Assembly (NCBI GenBank): GCA_021299375.1
Contig: JAJTGR010000002.1
Coordinates: 62,001 to 126,000, forward strand
Length of the DNA: 64,000 nt
Direction: 5' to 3'
Origin: Gemmatimonadota bacterium
GTDB lineage: Bacteria; Gemmatimonadota; Gemmatimonadetes; Gemmatimonadales; Gemmatimonadaceae
The notes beneath the pieces were generated by a model that saw only the letters and a program-made list of their open reading frames with translations, did not search any database and had not been told where the DNA came from. This document shows, in pieces, positions 1 to 11,787 of this stretch. Position 1 is the first letter of the stretch; each line of letters starts with the position of its first letter. Both the position numbers and the translations under genes were made by a program.

Positions 1-232
1 ATTCGTGCGGCATGCCGCCACCGGCGTAGATGCCGGTCTTGGCGTGCTGCGCCTGCTCCCCCAGGGTGAGGTTGCACGGACTCATCTCGCCGCCGGTGTG
101 GAACACCCCGATGTGCGGGCGGCGGATTTCGTCATCGTCCTGGCCGAGTGCCTGCAGGAAGGCGTGCGTCGTGGCGCGCAGCGTGCCGCTGTAGATGGCG
201 CTCGATCGGAAGCGGCGGGGGGTATCGCTCAT
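1..232 (-). CDS. IlvD/Edd family dehydratase, N-terminal part (cut by window edge)
   Basis: Only about the first 77 codons lie in the window; the gene runs off position 1. The start ATG at 232 overlaps the TGA of the upstream dehydrogenase by four bases (ATGA), so the two are translationally coupled. The visible part carries the family N-terminus: an RSRA-like RFRSSAIYSGT start, the 'IGVFHTGGEMSPCN' block (IGxxxxxxxxxPCN, the first cluster-binding cysteine) and the following NLTLGEQA helix. Members are iron-sulfur dehydratases acting on dihydroxy-acids (IlvD) or sugar acids. Because the neighbours are an SDR and a beta-hydroxyacid dehydrogenase rather than branched-chain amino-acid genes, a sugar-acid dehydratase is more likely than true IlvD. 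The substrate cannot be read from this fragment. Confidence 0.85.
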   Translation of the reverse strand, partial: MSDTPRRFRSSAIYSGTLRATTHAFLQALGQDDDEIRRPHIGVFHTGGEMSPCNLTLGEQAQHAKTGIYAGGGMPHE

Positions 233-1146
233 GGCGTCTCCCGCGAGGTATCCAGCACACGCCGGAGGCGGATGAGCCGTGACGCATCACCCTCGGCACC
301 GATATCGGCACGTGCCATGGCCTCGTCGTACGCGGCCAGAGCGGCCCGGGCGAACGGCACGTCGGCACCGGCCTCGCCGGCGAGGCGCACCACCTGCGCA
401 ATGTCCTTGCGGAACGTGCCGACCGCGCCGAGTCGCGGCCTGTCGACGCCGGTGGCCATGCGCGGCCCGAACACCTGCAGCGGCAGCGAATCGGCCCACC
501 CGCCCGCGAGCGCGGCCGGCACCTGCGCCACATCGATGCCGGTGCGCTCGGCAAAGGCGAGCATTTCGGCGATCGCCAGCAGGTTGCAGGCGACGAGCTG
601 CTGGTTGCAGCTCTTGGTGAGCTGCCCGGCCCCGTGACCGCCCATGTGCGTGACGCGCTGGGCGAGGGCGCTGAACACGGGCGCCGCATGTACCAGATCA
701 TCGGCATCACCGCCGGCAAACACGATCAGCCGGCCCGCGCGCGCCGCCGGCACGCCGCCCGATACCGGGGCGTCGAGCCAGTGGGCGCCGCACTCGGCCT
801 CGAGCCGCGCCGCCATGCGGACCGTGGCGTCGGGGGCAATGCTCGAAAGGTCGATGAGCAGCTGGTCCGGGCGCATCGCCCCCGCGATACCTGCGCCCCC
901 GAACACCACGGCCTCGACGGCGGCGGTGTCGGTGAGGCAGAGACACACCAGGTCGGCGTCACGCGCGCAGTCCTGCGCCGACGCGGCGGCCTGTGCGCCC
1001 GCCGCCACGAGCGGCGCAAGCTTGTCGGCCGAGCGATTCCACACCGTGACGGCGCGGCCACACGCGAGCAGCCGTTCCACCATCGGTGTGCCGATGAGCC
1101 CCGTGCCGATGAAGCCGATCCGCACTGTATCGCCCGCCTCCACCAT
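229..1146 (-). CDS. NAD(P)-dependent beta-hydroxyacid (3-hydroxyisobutyrate-type) dehydrogenase
   Basis: A 305-residue protein of normal length for the family. The N-terminal Rossmann fold shows GFIGTGLIG (dinucleotide-binding GxGxxG at residues about 14-19). The substrate-binding DAPVSGG lies near residue 125, and the catalytic lysine is expected at K178 in GQLTKSCN. Family members oxidise 3-hydroxyisobutyrate, tartronate semialdehyde or similar short hydroxyacids with NAD(P). It sits between an SDR gene (12 bases upstream) and an IlvD/Edd dehydratase (4-base overlap downstream), so the three probably form one catabolic operon for a sugar acid or branched hydroxyacid. The substrate is not determined by the sequence. 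Confidence 0.88.
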   Translation of the reverse strand: MVEAGDTVRIGFIGTGLIGTPMVERLLACGRAVTVWNRSADKLAPLVAAGAQAAASAQDCARDADLVCLCLTDTAAVEAVVFGGAGIAGAMRPDQLLIDLSSIAPDATVRMAARLEAECGAHWLDAPVSGGVPAARAGRLIVFAGGDADDLVHAAPVFSALAQRVTHMGGHGAGQLTKSCNQQLVACNLLAIAEMLAFAERTGIDVAQVPAALAGGWADSLPLQVFGPRMATGVDRPRLGAVGTFRKDIAQVVRLAGEAGADVPFARAALAAYDEAMARADIGAEGDASRLIRLRRVLDTSRETP

Positions 1147-1158
1147 GCGTCGCCCCGG

Positions 1159-1935
1159 TCAGCCGTTCAGGTGGAGACCGTTGTCCATCCGGATGATCTC
1201 ACCGGTGATACCGGCCGGACCATCGATGAGGAACACCGTGAGCGCGGCGACGTCGTCGGGGTGCAGCAGCCGCTTGAGCGGCTGCGTCTCGAGGTACTTC
1301 GCCTCGACGGCGGCCAGCGCCTCCGGGTCCAGCACACGGCTGGGAAGCCCGCCCGCGACGTAGCCCGGGGCGATGGCGTTGACACGAATGTGCGGCGCCA
1401 GCGCGCGGGCCATCGAGAGCGTGAGTGTACTCACCGCGCCCTTGCTCGCGGCATACGCCACCGACGAGCCCACACCGGAGATCCCGGCGATGGACGAATA
1501 GTTCACGATCGCCCCGCGGCCGCTGCGCTCGAGCCCTGCGCGACAGGCGCGAATCATCTGGAAGGTGCCAAGCACGTTCACGTCGTTGGTGCGCGCGAAT
1601 TCGCTGGAGGGCAGCGCGTCCAGGTCGGCGTGCGGAATGAAGCGCGTGACACCGGCGCAATTCACCAGCCCGTCGAGGCGCCCCATGTGCTGCTCGAAGG
1701 TCTGTGCCGCGCTCCGGCAGCTCGCGTCGTCGGTGACGTCCAGCTCGATGACCAGCGCGTGCTGGTTCAGCGCCTCGCACCGGACGGCCACCGCGTCGGC
1801 ATCGGCCCGCGTGGCGGGCAATGTGGCAACACCGACACGCCACCCGGCGCGCGCGAAGGCCAGCGCACACGCCGCGCCGATGCCGGTGGCGGCACCGGTG
1901 ATGAGTACGGTCGGTGATGGGTCGCACGTCATCAT
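1159..1935 (-). CDS. SDR family NAD(P)-dependent oxidoreductase
   Basis: Classical short-chain dehydrogenase of about 258 residues. TGAATGIG (residues 13-20) binds the cofactor, NCAG is at 92-95, and the catalytic Ser-Tyr-Lys set is S147 with Y161-x-x-x-K165 in YAASK. The frame extends upstream to 2031, but the extension is arginine-rich and unlike the family. I therefore start at the tandem ATG-ATG (1935/1932) just before the first beta strand. No good Shine-Dalgarno is visible. It is the first gene of the minus-strand cluster with the hydroxyacid dehydrogenase and IlvD/Edd dehydratase, as expected for an enzyme oxidising a sugar, lactone or sugar acid before dehydration. Confidence 0.88.
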   Translation of the reverse strand: MMTCDPSPTVLITGAATGIGAACALAFARAGWRVGVATLPATRADADAVAVRCEALNQHALVIELDVTDDASCRSAAQTFEQHMGRLDGLVNCAGVTRFIPHADLDALPSSEFARTNDVNVLGTFQMIRACRAGLERSGRGAIVNYSSIAGISGVGSSVAYAASKGAVSTLTLSMARALAPHIRVNAIAPGYVAGGLPSRVLDPEALAAVEAKYLETQPLKRLLHPDDVAALTVFLIDGPAGITGEIIRMDNGLHLNG

Positions 1936-2119
1936 GTGCACGCGATCCGATGGAAGGTTCCGGCAGTTCGAACGGAGTCGGCCGAGTATACGGCGCGAGC
2001 ACCGGCCCCGCGAGCGCCGACGGCCGGCCAACGGGCCGACGTGGCTAGGTCACCCGCTACAGACCGGGCGGATGGCCGCGGGGGCGTCACGCTCCGGCGC
2101 TCCAGCACGTCGGGCACGC

Positions 2120-2125
2120 TAGATT
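2120..2125 (+). promoter_or_regulatory. Putative -10 element (TAGATT) of a leaderless transcript
   Basis: TAGATT ends seven bases before the ATG at 2133 and there is no Shine-Dalgarno between them. A transcript starting 6-8 bases after a -10 box would begin at or next to the ATG. The same TAnnTT arrangement occurs before other genes of this window. No convincing -35 box is seen. Confidence 0.4.
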
Positions 2126-2132
2126 ACTGCCG

Positions 2133-2327
2133 ATGGAACGCCGTGTCGTCATTCACGCCTCGCACGCTGCGGCATCCGAAGCCGACCGCGCCGACCTGCG
2201 GGCACAGCCACCGCAGGTTCGGCTCGATCGACTGCTTCGGATGCAGCAGGCCTACCGGGAGCGCCTGGGAAATGCTGGACGAGGACTTGCGCGAGTTGCT
2301 CGCGTTGTTGATCGCGCACCACGTTGA
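2133..2327 (+). CDS. Small conserved protein paired with a nucleotidyltransferase (possible antitoxin)
   Basis: A 64-residue basic protein starting MERRVVIHASH, with an acidic SEADRADLRAQ stretch, then PQVRLDRLLRMQQAYRERL and a C-terminal FARVxRVV-like segment. From memory this resembles a family of small proteins ('...EADRxYYxxLTPxERLxILLxLxxxYRE...') encoded just upstream of DUF6036/nucleotidyltransferase-fold genes. Its last 56 bases overlap the start of the next gene in another frame, so the two are probably translationally coupled. A TAGATT box lies seven bases upstream. The pairing suggests a two-gene toxin-antitoxin-like or accessory module; which partner would be the toxin cannot be told from sequence. 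Confidence 0.6.
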   Translation: MERRVVIHASHAAASEADRADLRAQPPQVRLDRLLRMQQAYRERLGNAGRGLARVARVVDRAPR

Positions 2328-2727
2328 CTTCCTGGTGGCCGGCGGGCATGCCGTGGCCTTTCACGGCTACCCGCGATTCACCGAGGATCTCGACCTGTTC
2401 GTGCGCGCTGACCGCCTGAATGCCGATCGAATCATGGACGCCCTCGCGGCGTTCGGATTTGCGGATGTCGGTCTTTCGGCCGAGGGTTTCGTGGCCGACG
2501 ATCGTGTCATTCAGCTCGGACGCGCGCCGAACCGTATCGACCTGCTGACGCATCTGTGGGGTGTCGAGTTCGAACACGCGTGGAGTCGACGGGTTCCGGC
2601 GTCGATCGATCACGTGCCGGTGGCGTTCCTGTCGCGCGCCGATCTCCTCGCCAACAAGCGGGCGACGGCGCGCCCTCAGGATCTGGCGGATGTCGCTGCC
2701 CTCGAGGCGATTGGCGACCCCGACTGA
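2272..2727 (+). CDS. Nucleotidyltransferase-fold protein (DUF6036/AbiEii-like)
   Basis: About 151 residues from the ATG at 2272. The upstream in-frame extension to 1936 is low-complexity and overlaps the small partner gene, so I reject it. The N-terminal part shows the minimal nucleotidyltransferase signature: VAGGHAVAFHG, then PRFTEDLDLFV, giving the Gly-Gly turn and the D-x-D metal pair about 15 residues later. The C-terminal part (FLSRADLLANKRATARPQDLADVAAL) matches the helix with K..R..D seen in DUF6036 and AbiEii-like proteins. Several such proteins are toxins that transfer nucleotides to tRNA or partner proteins; that role here is inference. Neighbouring genes are metabolic, so the cassette is an island in ordinary sequence. 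Confidence 0.72.
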   Translation: MLDEDLRELLALLIAHHVDFLVAGGHAVAFHGYPRFTEDLDLFVRADRLNADRIMDALAAFGFADVGLSAEGFVADDRVIQLGRAPNRIDLLTHLWGVEFEHAWSRRVPASIDHVPVAFLSRADLLANKRATARPQDLADVAALEAIGDPD

Positions 2728-2799
2728 CCGCTGTGGCGCTGCGTGCATCGGGCGGCGCGACCGCGGCTGCACCTCACGATGTCGAGTACGGTCAGGCGC

Positions 2800-4455
2800 T
2801 CACGGCATGCGCTCCGACACGAAGTCCCACACCCGCGAGGCGCCGAAGTGCATGCCGGTGACGCGTCCGCGCTTGTCGCGCGTGAACCAGACGGCCTGTC
2901 CGCCCCCCTCGAAGGCATCGCGATAGGTAGCGGTGAGCGTATCGGTGGCCTGCTGGCGCGGACGTACGGTGAGTCGTCCGTCGGACACCGCCACCGTGAA
3001 GGTCACGCCGATTTCATCGTTGCGGTAACGGCCCGTGTAGGCGCCCAGTTCGGCCGCCGTCGGCTTCCAGGCCGATTCGGTGCGCCACGTGTGCACCACC
3101 GAATCGCCGTCGCTGGTGACGGTGCGCAGGGTGCGCGTGCGCCCATCGGCGGCCATGGCCAGGCGCAGGCGCTGACCGCCGGCGAGGTACGTGCCGTCGC
3201 GCAGGGCACGGAGCGGCGCGTTGCCAAGCTTCACGGTGCCGTCGGCGGTGTCGAGCACGGACACACTGTTCCAGCGGCCATCGGTGTACAGGCCGCGCCA
3301 CGGCATCAGCGCTGAGCGGTCGAGCGGCACGGTGTCTGGGGGGGTGGCGCGCGGCAGCGACGGATTGAGCGCGTCGACGAGGGCCCGCGTGTAGCTCGTG
3401 GCGTTGGCGCCGGCGGCGTTGCACATCACGGCAATGGACAGATTGCCGAGGTCGGGGTAGCGGGCGAGGTACGTGCTGTAGCCGGCGGTCGATCCCGAGT
3501 GCGCGATCTCGCGCGTGCCGCGGTAGGTGTTGACCATCAAGCCGAGCGCATAGGCGATCTCGAGGCCATTCGTGAGCCGCATGCGGCGCGGCAACGAATC
3601 GGAAACGGCGGCGCCCAGCGCCTTGCTGGTGAGCGCCTCGTTCCAGCGCAGCCAGTCGCCTACGGTAGTCCAGAGACCGCCGGCCGCGATGATGTTGTCG
3701 TTGGGCATGTCGATGCGCCACCCGTCGGCGGCACGGCGATAGGCCGGCGCGAGCCCGGGCACGATGCGCGTGAAGTCCTCGCGCCACTGCGTGTGGCGCA
3801 TGCCGAGCGGCGCAAAGATGCGCTGCGTGGTGAAGGCGGCGAATGACTGACCGCTCACGCGTTCCACCAGGGTGCGCAACAGGAGGAACCCGGAGTTGGT
3901 ATATGAGTAGTGATCGCCGACCGGGTAGTTGAGCGCCCGCTGCGCCGTGATGAGCGGAACGACGTCGGCCTGCGTGTGCACACGGGTGCCGCGTGGCCAC
4001 CCCTGCCACGCCACGAGGTTGCTCCACTCCCGCAGTCCACTGGTGTGCGTGAGCAGGTGGCGCACCGTGATGGGGCGGTTGTACGCCGGCAGTTCGGGAA
4101 GGTATTTCCGCGCGTCGTCCTCCAGCGCCAGCTTGCCGTCGGCCACCAGCAGCATCACGGCCGTGGCGGTGAACTGCTTGGCCACCGACCCCGACTCGAG
4201 GATGGTGGACGGGGTGATGGGGCGCCCGCCGGCGAGATCCGCCATGCCGTAGCCGCGTTCGAGCAGCGTGGTGCCGTCGCGGGCGATGCCGACGGCACAG
4301 CCGGGGGTGTGGGTGCTGTTCCACGCAGCGAAGACGCGGTCGGTGGCGTTGACCAGCGTGGTCGGTTGGGCAGGGGCGGCGACGGGAGACGCCGCCCCCA
4401 GCATCAGGGCGGCGAGGCGCGTTGCCCTCCGCCGGACGATAGGGAAGGGGGCCAT
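2800..4455 (-). CDS. Exported serine hydrolase, beta-lactamase/class C PBP-like
   Basis: 551 residues from the ATG at 4455, which precedes a secretion-type N-terminus (arginines, a hydrophobic stretch, AQ at about residue 30). The serine beta-lactamase fold is complete: S90-VA-K93 (SxxK nucleophile), Y185-T-N187 (YxN) and H319-SG (KTG equivalent). The C-terminal 200 residues form the beta-rich domain often found behind such esterases and peptidases. These enzymes are usually periplasmic esterases or D-aminopeptidases rather than antibiotic-destroying lactamases. The open frame reaches 4566, but a TACATT box (4464-4469) eight bases before 4455 favours this start. The gene is convergent with the nucleotidyltransferase gene. 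Substrate unknown. Confidence 0.85.
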   Translation of the reverse strand: MAPFPIVRRRATRLAALMLGAASPVAAPAQPTTLVNATDRVFAAWNSTHTPGCAVGIARDGTTLLERGYGMADLAGGRPITPSTILESGSVAKQFTATAVMLLVADGKLALEDDARKYLPELPAYNRPITVRHLLTHTSGLREWSNLVAWQGWPRGTRVHTQADVVPLITAQRALNYPVGDHYSYTNSGFLLLRTLVERVSGQSFAAFTTQRIFAPLGMRHTQWREDFTRIVPGLAPAYRRAADGWRIDMPNDNIIAAGGLWTTVGDWLRWNEALTSKALGAAVSDSLPRRMRLTNGLEIAYALGLMVNTYRGTREIAHSGSTAGYSTYLARYPDLGNLSIAVMCNAAGANATSYTRALVDALNPSLPRATPPDTVPLDRSALMPWRGLYTDGRWNSVSVLDTADGTVKLGNAPLRALRDGTYLAGGQRLRLAMAADGRTRTLRTVTSDGDSVVHTWRTESAWKPTAAELGAYTGRYRNDEIGVTFTVAVSDGRLTVRPRQQATDTLTATYRDAFEGGGQAVWFTRDKRGRVTGMHFGASRVWDFVSERMP

Positions 4456-4837
4456 GACGGGCGAATGTACCGCGCCGCGGCGTTCGCGCCATCTCACGAA
4501 CGTGACCGGAGTCGCGAGAGCGGGGGGCGGTAGCGCGAGCGCCGGGGTGTCCCGTCTCTCCGGCATGCCGATCTCCGCCGACGTCGTGGTCCATGCCGCT
4601 CCGGCTGAGGTGCCCGAGCGGTGCGCGTTGCGGCCGTCGATGCGCGATACGTCCCTGACGGAACATCCGGAGACCGCTGAGCCGGTGCCGCAGGCGTCAC
4701 GTGGCGGGTGTGGCGAGACACAGTGCTGCCGGATGTGAGGGGGACGCGTATGCCGGTGCGGAGGGCGGTAGGCGAGAAGGCGTCAGTCAGGCAATCGTGA
4801 GCCAGGACGGCTGCTCTGCTCCCGCCGTTCGGCGTCG
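4456..4837 (-). other. Intergenic stretch without a convincing gene
   Basis: About 380 bases between two minus-strand genes. Apart from the TACATT box of the downstream gene I see only a widely spaced 8-base inverted repeat (acatccgg near 4673, ccggatgt near 4730). Open frames here are short, arginine-rich and off-frame relative to any family I know. Confidence 0.5.
4464..4469 (-). promoter_or_regulatory. Putative -10 element (TACATT) of a leaderless transcript
   Basis: On the minus strand TACATT ends eight bases before the ATG of the serine hydrolase and no Shine-Dalgarno is present. It fits the TAnnTT-near-ATG pattern found several times in this window. Confidence 0.4.
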
Positions 4838-8147
<3,310 letters not shown>

Positions 8148-8155
8148 CGTGCGCC

Positions 8156-9691
8156 TCACCGGCCGCGCGCCTTGGCCTTGCTCACGATGGCCTTGATCTC
8201 CGAGACGAGTTGCGGCCCGCTGTACGGGATGCCGTCCTTGACGATCCATTCCGGTCCGAGCGTCTGCACCTGCTTGCCGTCCTTGAGCGCACTGGTGCCG
8301 CCGGCGTACAGCACCTTGATGTCCTCGAGCGGATTGCCGTCCACCACGACGAGGTCGGCCAGCCAGCCGGCGCGGATACGGCCAAGATCGTTCTCGCGGC
8401 CGAGGATCTTCGCGTTGTTGCCCGTGCAGTGCTCGATGATCTTGGTGGGGTGGAAGCCTGCTTCGGCGTGCAGCTCCATTTCGCGAATCAGGCCGTAGCC
8501 GTACACCTGGTAGATGAAGCCGGCATCGTCGCCGCAGCCGATGATGCCGCCCTTGCGCTCGAAGTCGCGCAGGGCGCTCATCCAGAGGCGGTAGTTCTCC
8601 TTCCAGTACACTTCGTCGGTGGAGCTCCAGCCAATGAAGTACGAGCCGTGGTTGGCGGGGTCGGGCTTGAAGTAGTTCGCGAGCGACGGATGCAGCATGT
8701 CGGTGAACCAGGGCTGGGTCTGCGCGCGCTGGAGGTCGCGACTGGCTTCGTAGATGTCCAGCGTGGGCACCCACGTGATGCCCTTGTTCACCATGGCGGT
8801 GAGCAGCGAGTCGAGCAGCCGCGGATGCGCCTCACGCCAGAGGCGGCCGGCCCACCGAAAGCGATCGGTCTCGTCGAGGTAGTTGTAGTCGCTCGGGAAG
8901 TGCTGGCGCTTGTCCTCGATGGCGGCGTCGGGCACGCCGTACCAGTGCTCGATGGAGGCCTTGCCGCTCACGCCGAAGGCGATTTCATCCCACGCGTTTG
9001 TCTCTTCGACACCGATGTGGTGCGCCGTGGGGAGCCCCAACTTCTTCGCCTCGTCGTAGGCCGCCGCCATGAGGTCGCGGTCGATGCCGGCGAACTTCAC
9101 GCCATCCGCGCCGAGGGCCTTGAGCCGGCGCATGTGTACCCGGGCGTCTTCGGCGGTCTTCACGAGGCGCCCCTCCTCGCTCCAGAACTGCGGATACACG
9201 AAGATGCGCGGGGCCACGATCTCGTTGCGCGCGGATTGTTCGCGCAGCCGGATGCTCCCGGCATTCGATTCCGCGCCCACTTCGCGCACGGCCGTGATGC
9301 CGTTGGCCAGCTGCAGCTTCATGTAATACTCGAAGCCGTCGAGCGATTCGCCCGAGCGGTTGGACTGCATGTGCGTGTGATTGTTGATGAGCCCCGGCAG
9401 CACGAACTTGCCGGTGGCGTCAATGACCGCTTCGTCCTGCGTCGAGGCCTCGCCGCCGCGCCGCCGCGAGACCGGGTCGGCGGGCACCACGCGGGCGATG
9501 CGGTTGCCCTCCAAATGGATGTCCACGGGGCCGCGTGCCGGTGTGCCGTTGCCATCGACGATGGTGGCATTGCGGATGACGAGGCGCGCCGGGCGGATGC
9601 CGTGCGTGACGCCACGCGTCTGGGCCGCCACGGGAGCGGAAGCAACGGCGAGCGCACCGGCGAGCAGCAGTGAACCGAGACGAACGGACAT
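8156..9691 (-). CDS. Exported amidohydrolase family protein
   Basis: 511 residues from the ATG at 9691, which begins a signal peptide (VRLGSLLLAGALAVASAPVAAQ). The frame is open further upstream, but that stretch overlaps the divergent promoter region. Metal-dependent amidohydrolase features are visible: HTH in LINNHTHMQS near residue 102, a later HH in PTAHHIGVEE, HC in IIEHCTGNN, and the metal-binding aspartate in GCGDDAGF. A C-terminal beta-sandwich strand pattern (LADLVVVDGNPLEDI) completes the composite fold. Substrates of this imidazolonepropionase-like group include imidopeptides and cyclic amides. It leads a two-gene operon with the PQQ dehydrogenase and is divergent from an M20 amidohydrolase, suggesting a shared role in breaking amide or ureido compounds (inference). 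Confidence 0.86.
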   Translation of the reverse strand: MSVRLGSLLLAGALAVASAPVAAQTRGVTHGIRPARLVIRNATIVDGNGTPARGPVDIHLEGNRIARVVPADPVSRRRGGEASTQDEAVIDATGKFVLPGLINNHTHMQSNRSGESLDGFEYYMKLQLANGITAVREVGAESNAGSIRLREQSARNEIVAPRIFVYPQFWSEEGRLVKTAEDARVHMRRLKALGADGVKFAGIDRDLMAAAYDEAKKLGLPTAHHIGVEETNAWDEIAFGVSGKASIEHWYGVPDAAIEDKRQHFPSDYNYLDETDRFRWAGRLWREAHPRLLDSLLTAMVNKGITWVPTLDIYEASRDLQRAQTQPWFTDMLHPSLANYFKPDPANHGSYFIGWSSTDEVYWKENYRLWMSALRDFERKGGIIGCGDDAGFIYQVYGYGLIREMELHAEAGFHPTKIIEHCTGNNAKILGRENDLGRIRAGWLADLVVVDGNPLEDIKVLYAGGTSALKDGKQVQTLGPEWIVKDGIPYSGPQLVSEIKAIVSKAKARGR

Positions 9692-9832
9692 GAGCCGATC
9701 CGGGTGGAGAGGAGGGGCAGCAGGGCGGGGATCGGCCGGATGGACCCGCCGGTCGCCCCACCGAGAATAGCACCGATTCGTCCCGCCGGCTGTATCGTTG
9801 AGGATCGCCCGGATTCTTCTTCCCCCGCCGCC

Positions 9833-11170
9833 ATGCACCGTCGCCAGTTCCTGCAGCACTCCGCTGCCGTTGCCGCCCTGCCGGCCCTCGCTCCGCTTGC
9901 CGCATGGACGCCCGGCGCGGGCCCGCTGCTCCAGTCGGCGCGCACACCGCTGCAGGTCAACGGCGACCGGCTCAACGGCTGGCTGGCCCGCTTCGACCGC
10001 ATTGGCCGTACGGCGGGCGGCATCAACCGCGTCGCCTACTCCGAGGCCGATCTCGCCGGGCGGGCGTTCACCCTCGAGCTCTACACGCAGAGCGGGCTGA
10101 CGGCGCGCGTCGATGCCGCGGGCAACATCATCGCCCGCGTCCCGGGCACCGACCCGTCACTCCCGCACATCCTCATGGGGTCGCACGTCGACTCGGTCAC
10201 GGATGGCGGCAATTTCGACGGCCCGGTCGGCTCGTTTGCGGCGATCGAAGTGGCGCGAACGCTCGCGGAGCAGCGGCGGCGGCTCGCCCACCCCCTCGAG
10301 GTGGTGGTATGGCAGAACGAGGAGGGCGGTACGATCGGCAGCAAGATCACGGTCGGGCTGCTCACCGACGCAGACCTGGACAAGGTGGCGCGGTCCGGCA
10401 AGACCGTCCGCGAGGGCATCGGCCTCATTGGGGGCGACGTCGCGCGATTGCGGGAAGCCCGGCGTACGCGCGGCGACATCGCCTGCTATTTCGAGCTGCA
10501 CATCGAGCAGGGTGGACTGCTCGAGAAGGCCAACCGCCAGATCGGCGTGGTCGAAGGGATCGTGGGGCTGCGCTGGTTCGAGGTCACCATCACCGGCTTT
10601 GCCAATCACGCCGGGGCCACGCCCATGGACCAGCGGCAGGATGCCATGCTGGCGGCGGCGAAGTTCACGGTCGCGGTGAACGAGGCCATCCGGGGTGAAC
10701 CCGGGCGACAGGTGGCCACCGTGGGCCGCGTGAACGTCACGCCCAACACCACCAATGTGATACCGGGGCAGGTCGTGCTCACGGTGGACCTGCGAGATCT
10801 GGATCAGGGCACGATCGACCGCTTCACCCAGCGCTTTGAACAGTTGGGCCGGGAAATCGGCGCCGCCACCCAGACGACGTTCCGCTTCGCTCAGGTGGTG
10901 AACAGCACCCCGGCGATTTCCGACCCGCGCCTCCTGCAGGCCATCGAGACGAGTGCAAGCTCGCTCGGCCTTACGCATCAGCGCATGCCGAGCGGGGCCG
11001 GCCACGATGCACAGGAAGTGGCGCACATCGCGCCGATGGCGATGATCTTCGTGCCGAGTGTCGGTGGCATCAGTCACTCGCCCAAGGAGTTCTCTCGCGC
11101 CGCCGACATCACCAATGGCGCGAACGTGCTGCTCAATGCCGTGGTGACGGCGGACGCGGCGTTGCGGTAA
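9833..11170 (+). CDS. Tat-exported M20 family amidase/N-carbamoyl-amino-acid hydrolase
   Basis: 445 residues from the ATG at 9833. The start is fixed by a twin-arginine signal (MHRRQFLQHSAAVAALPAL); the frame extends upstream but has no family similarity. M20 dinuclear-zinc motifs are complete: GSHVDSVTDGGNFDG (first His and bridging Asp, near residue 116), NEEGG (about 161) and ELHIEQGG. The dimerisation domain follows (TGFANHAGATPMDQRQDA), and GAGHDAQEVA near the C-terminus gives the last histidine. This arrangement is that of allantoate amidohydrolases, ureidoglycolate hydrolases and L-carbamoylases; export is unusual because those are mostly cytosolic. It is divergent from the amidohydrolase-PQQ operon with about 140 bases between starts. 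Confidence 0.88.
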   Translation: MHRRQFLQHSAAVAALPALAPLAAWTPGAGPLLQSARTPLQVNGDRLNGWLARFDRIGRTAGGINRVAYSEADLAGRAFTLELYTQSGLTARVDAAGNIIARVPGTDPSLPHILMGSHVDSVTDGGNFDGPVGSFAAIEVARTLAEQRRRLAHPLEVVVWQNEEGGTIGSKITVGLLTDADLDKVARSGKTVREGIGLIGGDVARLREARRTRGDIACYFELHIEQGGLLEKANRQIGVVEGIVGLRWFEVTITGFANHAGATPMDQRQDAMLAAAKFTVAVNEAIRGEPGRQVATVGRVNVTPNTTNVIPGQVVLTVDLRDLDQGTIDRFTQRFEQLGREIGAATQTTFRFAQVVNSTPAISDPRLLQAIETSASSLGLTHQRMPSGAGHDAQEVAHIAPMAMIFVPSVGGISHSPKEFSRAADITNGANVLLNAVVTADAALR

Positions 11171-11787
11171 GGTGCCGTGCTGCCGGAGCCTGTCACGCAG
11201 GGGCCACGGACATCGCCGAAACCGACGGGGCACTTCGGTATCAACCGGCACATCGTGACGCTCCCGTCCGTTGCCGTCAGCGCCGTGGAAAATTTGAACT
11301 GATTCGCTCGACATTCTCGGCAGAAACTGCCTGTTGACAGGTTCGCCGAACGATTGAACCGTACGGGTAGCCGCCGCGACGAGGCGTTCGCGCAACGCCG
11401 CGGTGGTGAGGGAGGCTGACCGCCTCGGGGACGTCGGTGGTCGCGACGAAGCCACGCTGGAGACAGCGTCCGATGCGAAGTGCCGACGGCCAAGGCATGG
11501 AGCTAGCGCCGCACCACGGCGCGAAACAAGTGGGAGTGAGCACCGGCAGTGCGCTCGGCGCGGTCGCGGTCAGGTCGTGGGCTGCCATGCAGACCTGCGA
11601 ATGGCAGGCCGATCGGGGACAGCACGTTGCGCGCCCTCCAGGTCAGAACGGGTGGTTACGGGGTCGCTCCCCGTAACCGCCCGTTCGTCGTTGGTGGCCG
11701 CCGGCGGTTGCTGCGGGCCCGTTGCGCGCGGACGGGCCCGACCGACCGCTGTACCCGAATGTCGGACCCCCGACACAGATTGTGGGA
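11171..11787 (+). other. Long non-coding leader region upstream of recCBD
   Basis: About 617 bases between the M20 gene and recC. No open frame here looks like a protein: the candidates on both strands are short and rich in Arg/Ala/Cys without domain patterns. The only clear structure is a long hairpin at 11646-11686. A CAGATT box six bases before the recC ATG (11776-11781) is a one-mismatch version of the TAnnTT motif seen elsewhere. The region may also hold decayed coding sequence, which I could not identify. Confidence 0.5.
11646..11686 (+). other. Strong 18-bp hairpin upstream of recC
   Basis: Left arm 11646-11663 and right arm 11669-11686 are complementary over 18 bp with a single T-G (wobble in RNA) position, and the loop is five bases (tcgct). 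No T-run follows on the plus strand, and the preceding stop codon is 470 bases away, so it is a poor classical terminator for the M20 gene. It lies about 100 bases before the recC start. It could be an attenuator, a protein-binding site or a solitary REP-like unit. Confidence 0.6.

Noticed and set aside
2800-4455. Antibiotic-resistance beta-lactamase
   Set aside because: The SxxK/YxN/HSG set is shared by many esterases and peptidases, and the large C-terminal domain is unlike class C lactamases; no resistance context is present.
11277-11588. 103-residue minus-strand open frame upstream of recC
   Set aside because: Composition is Pro/Arg/Cys-rich, there is no ribosome site and no family resemblance.
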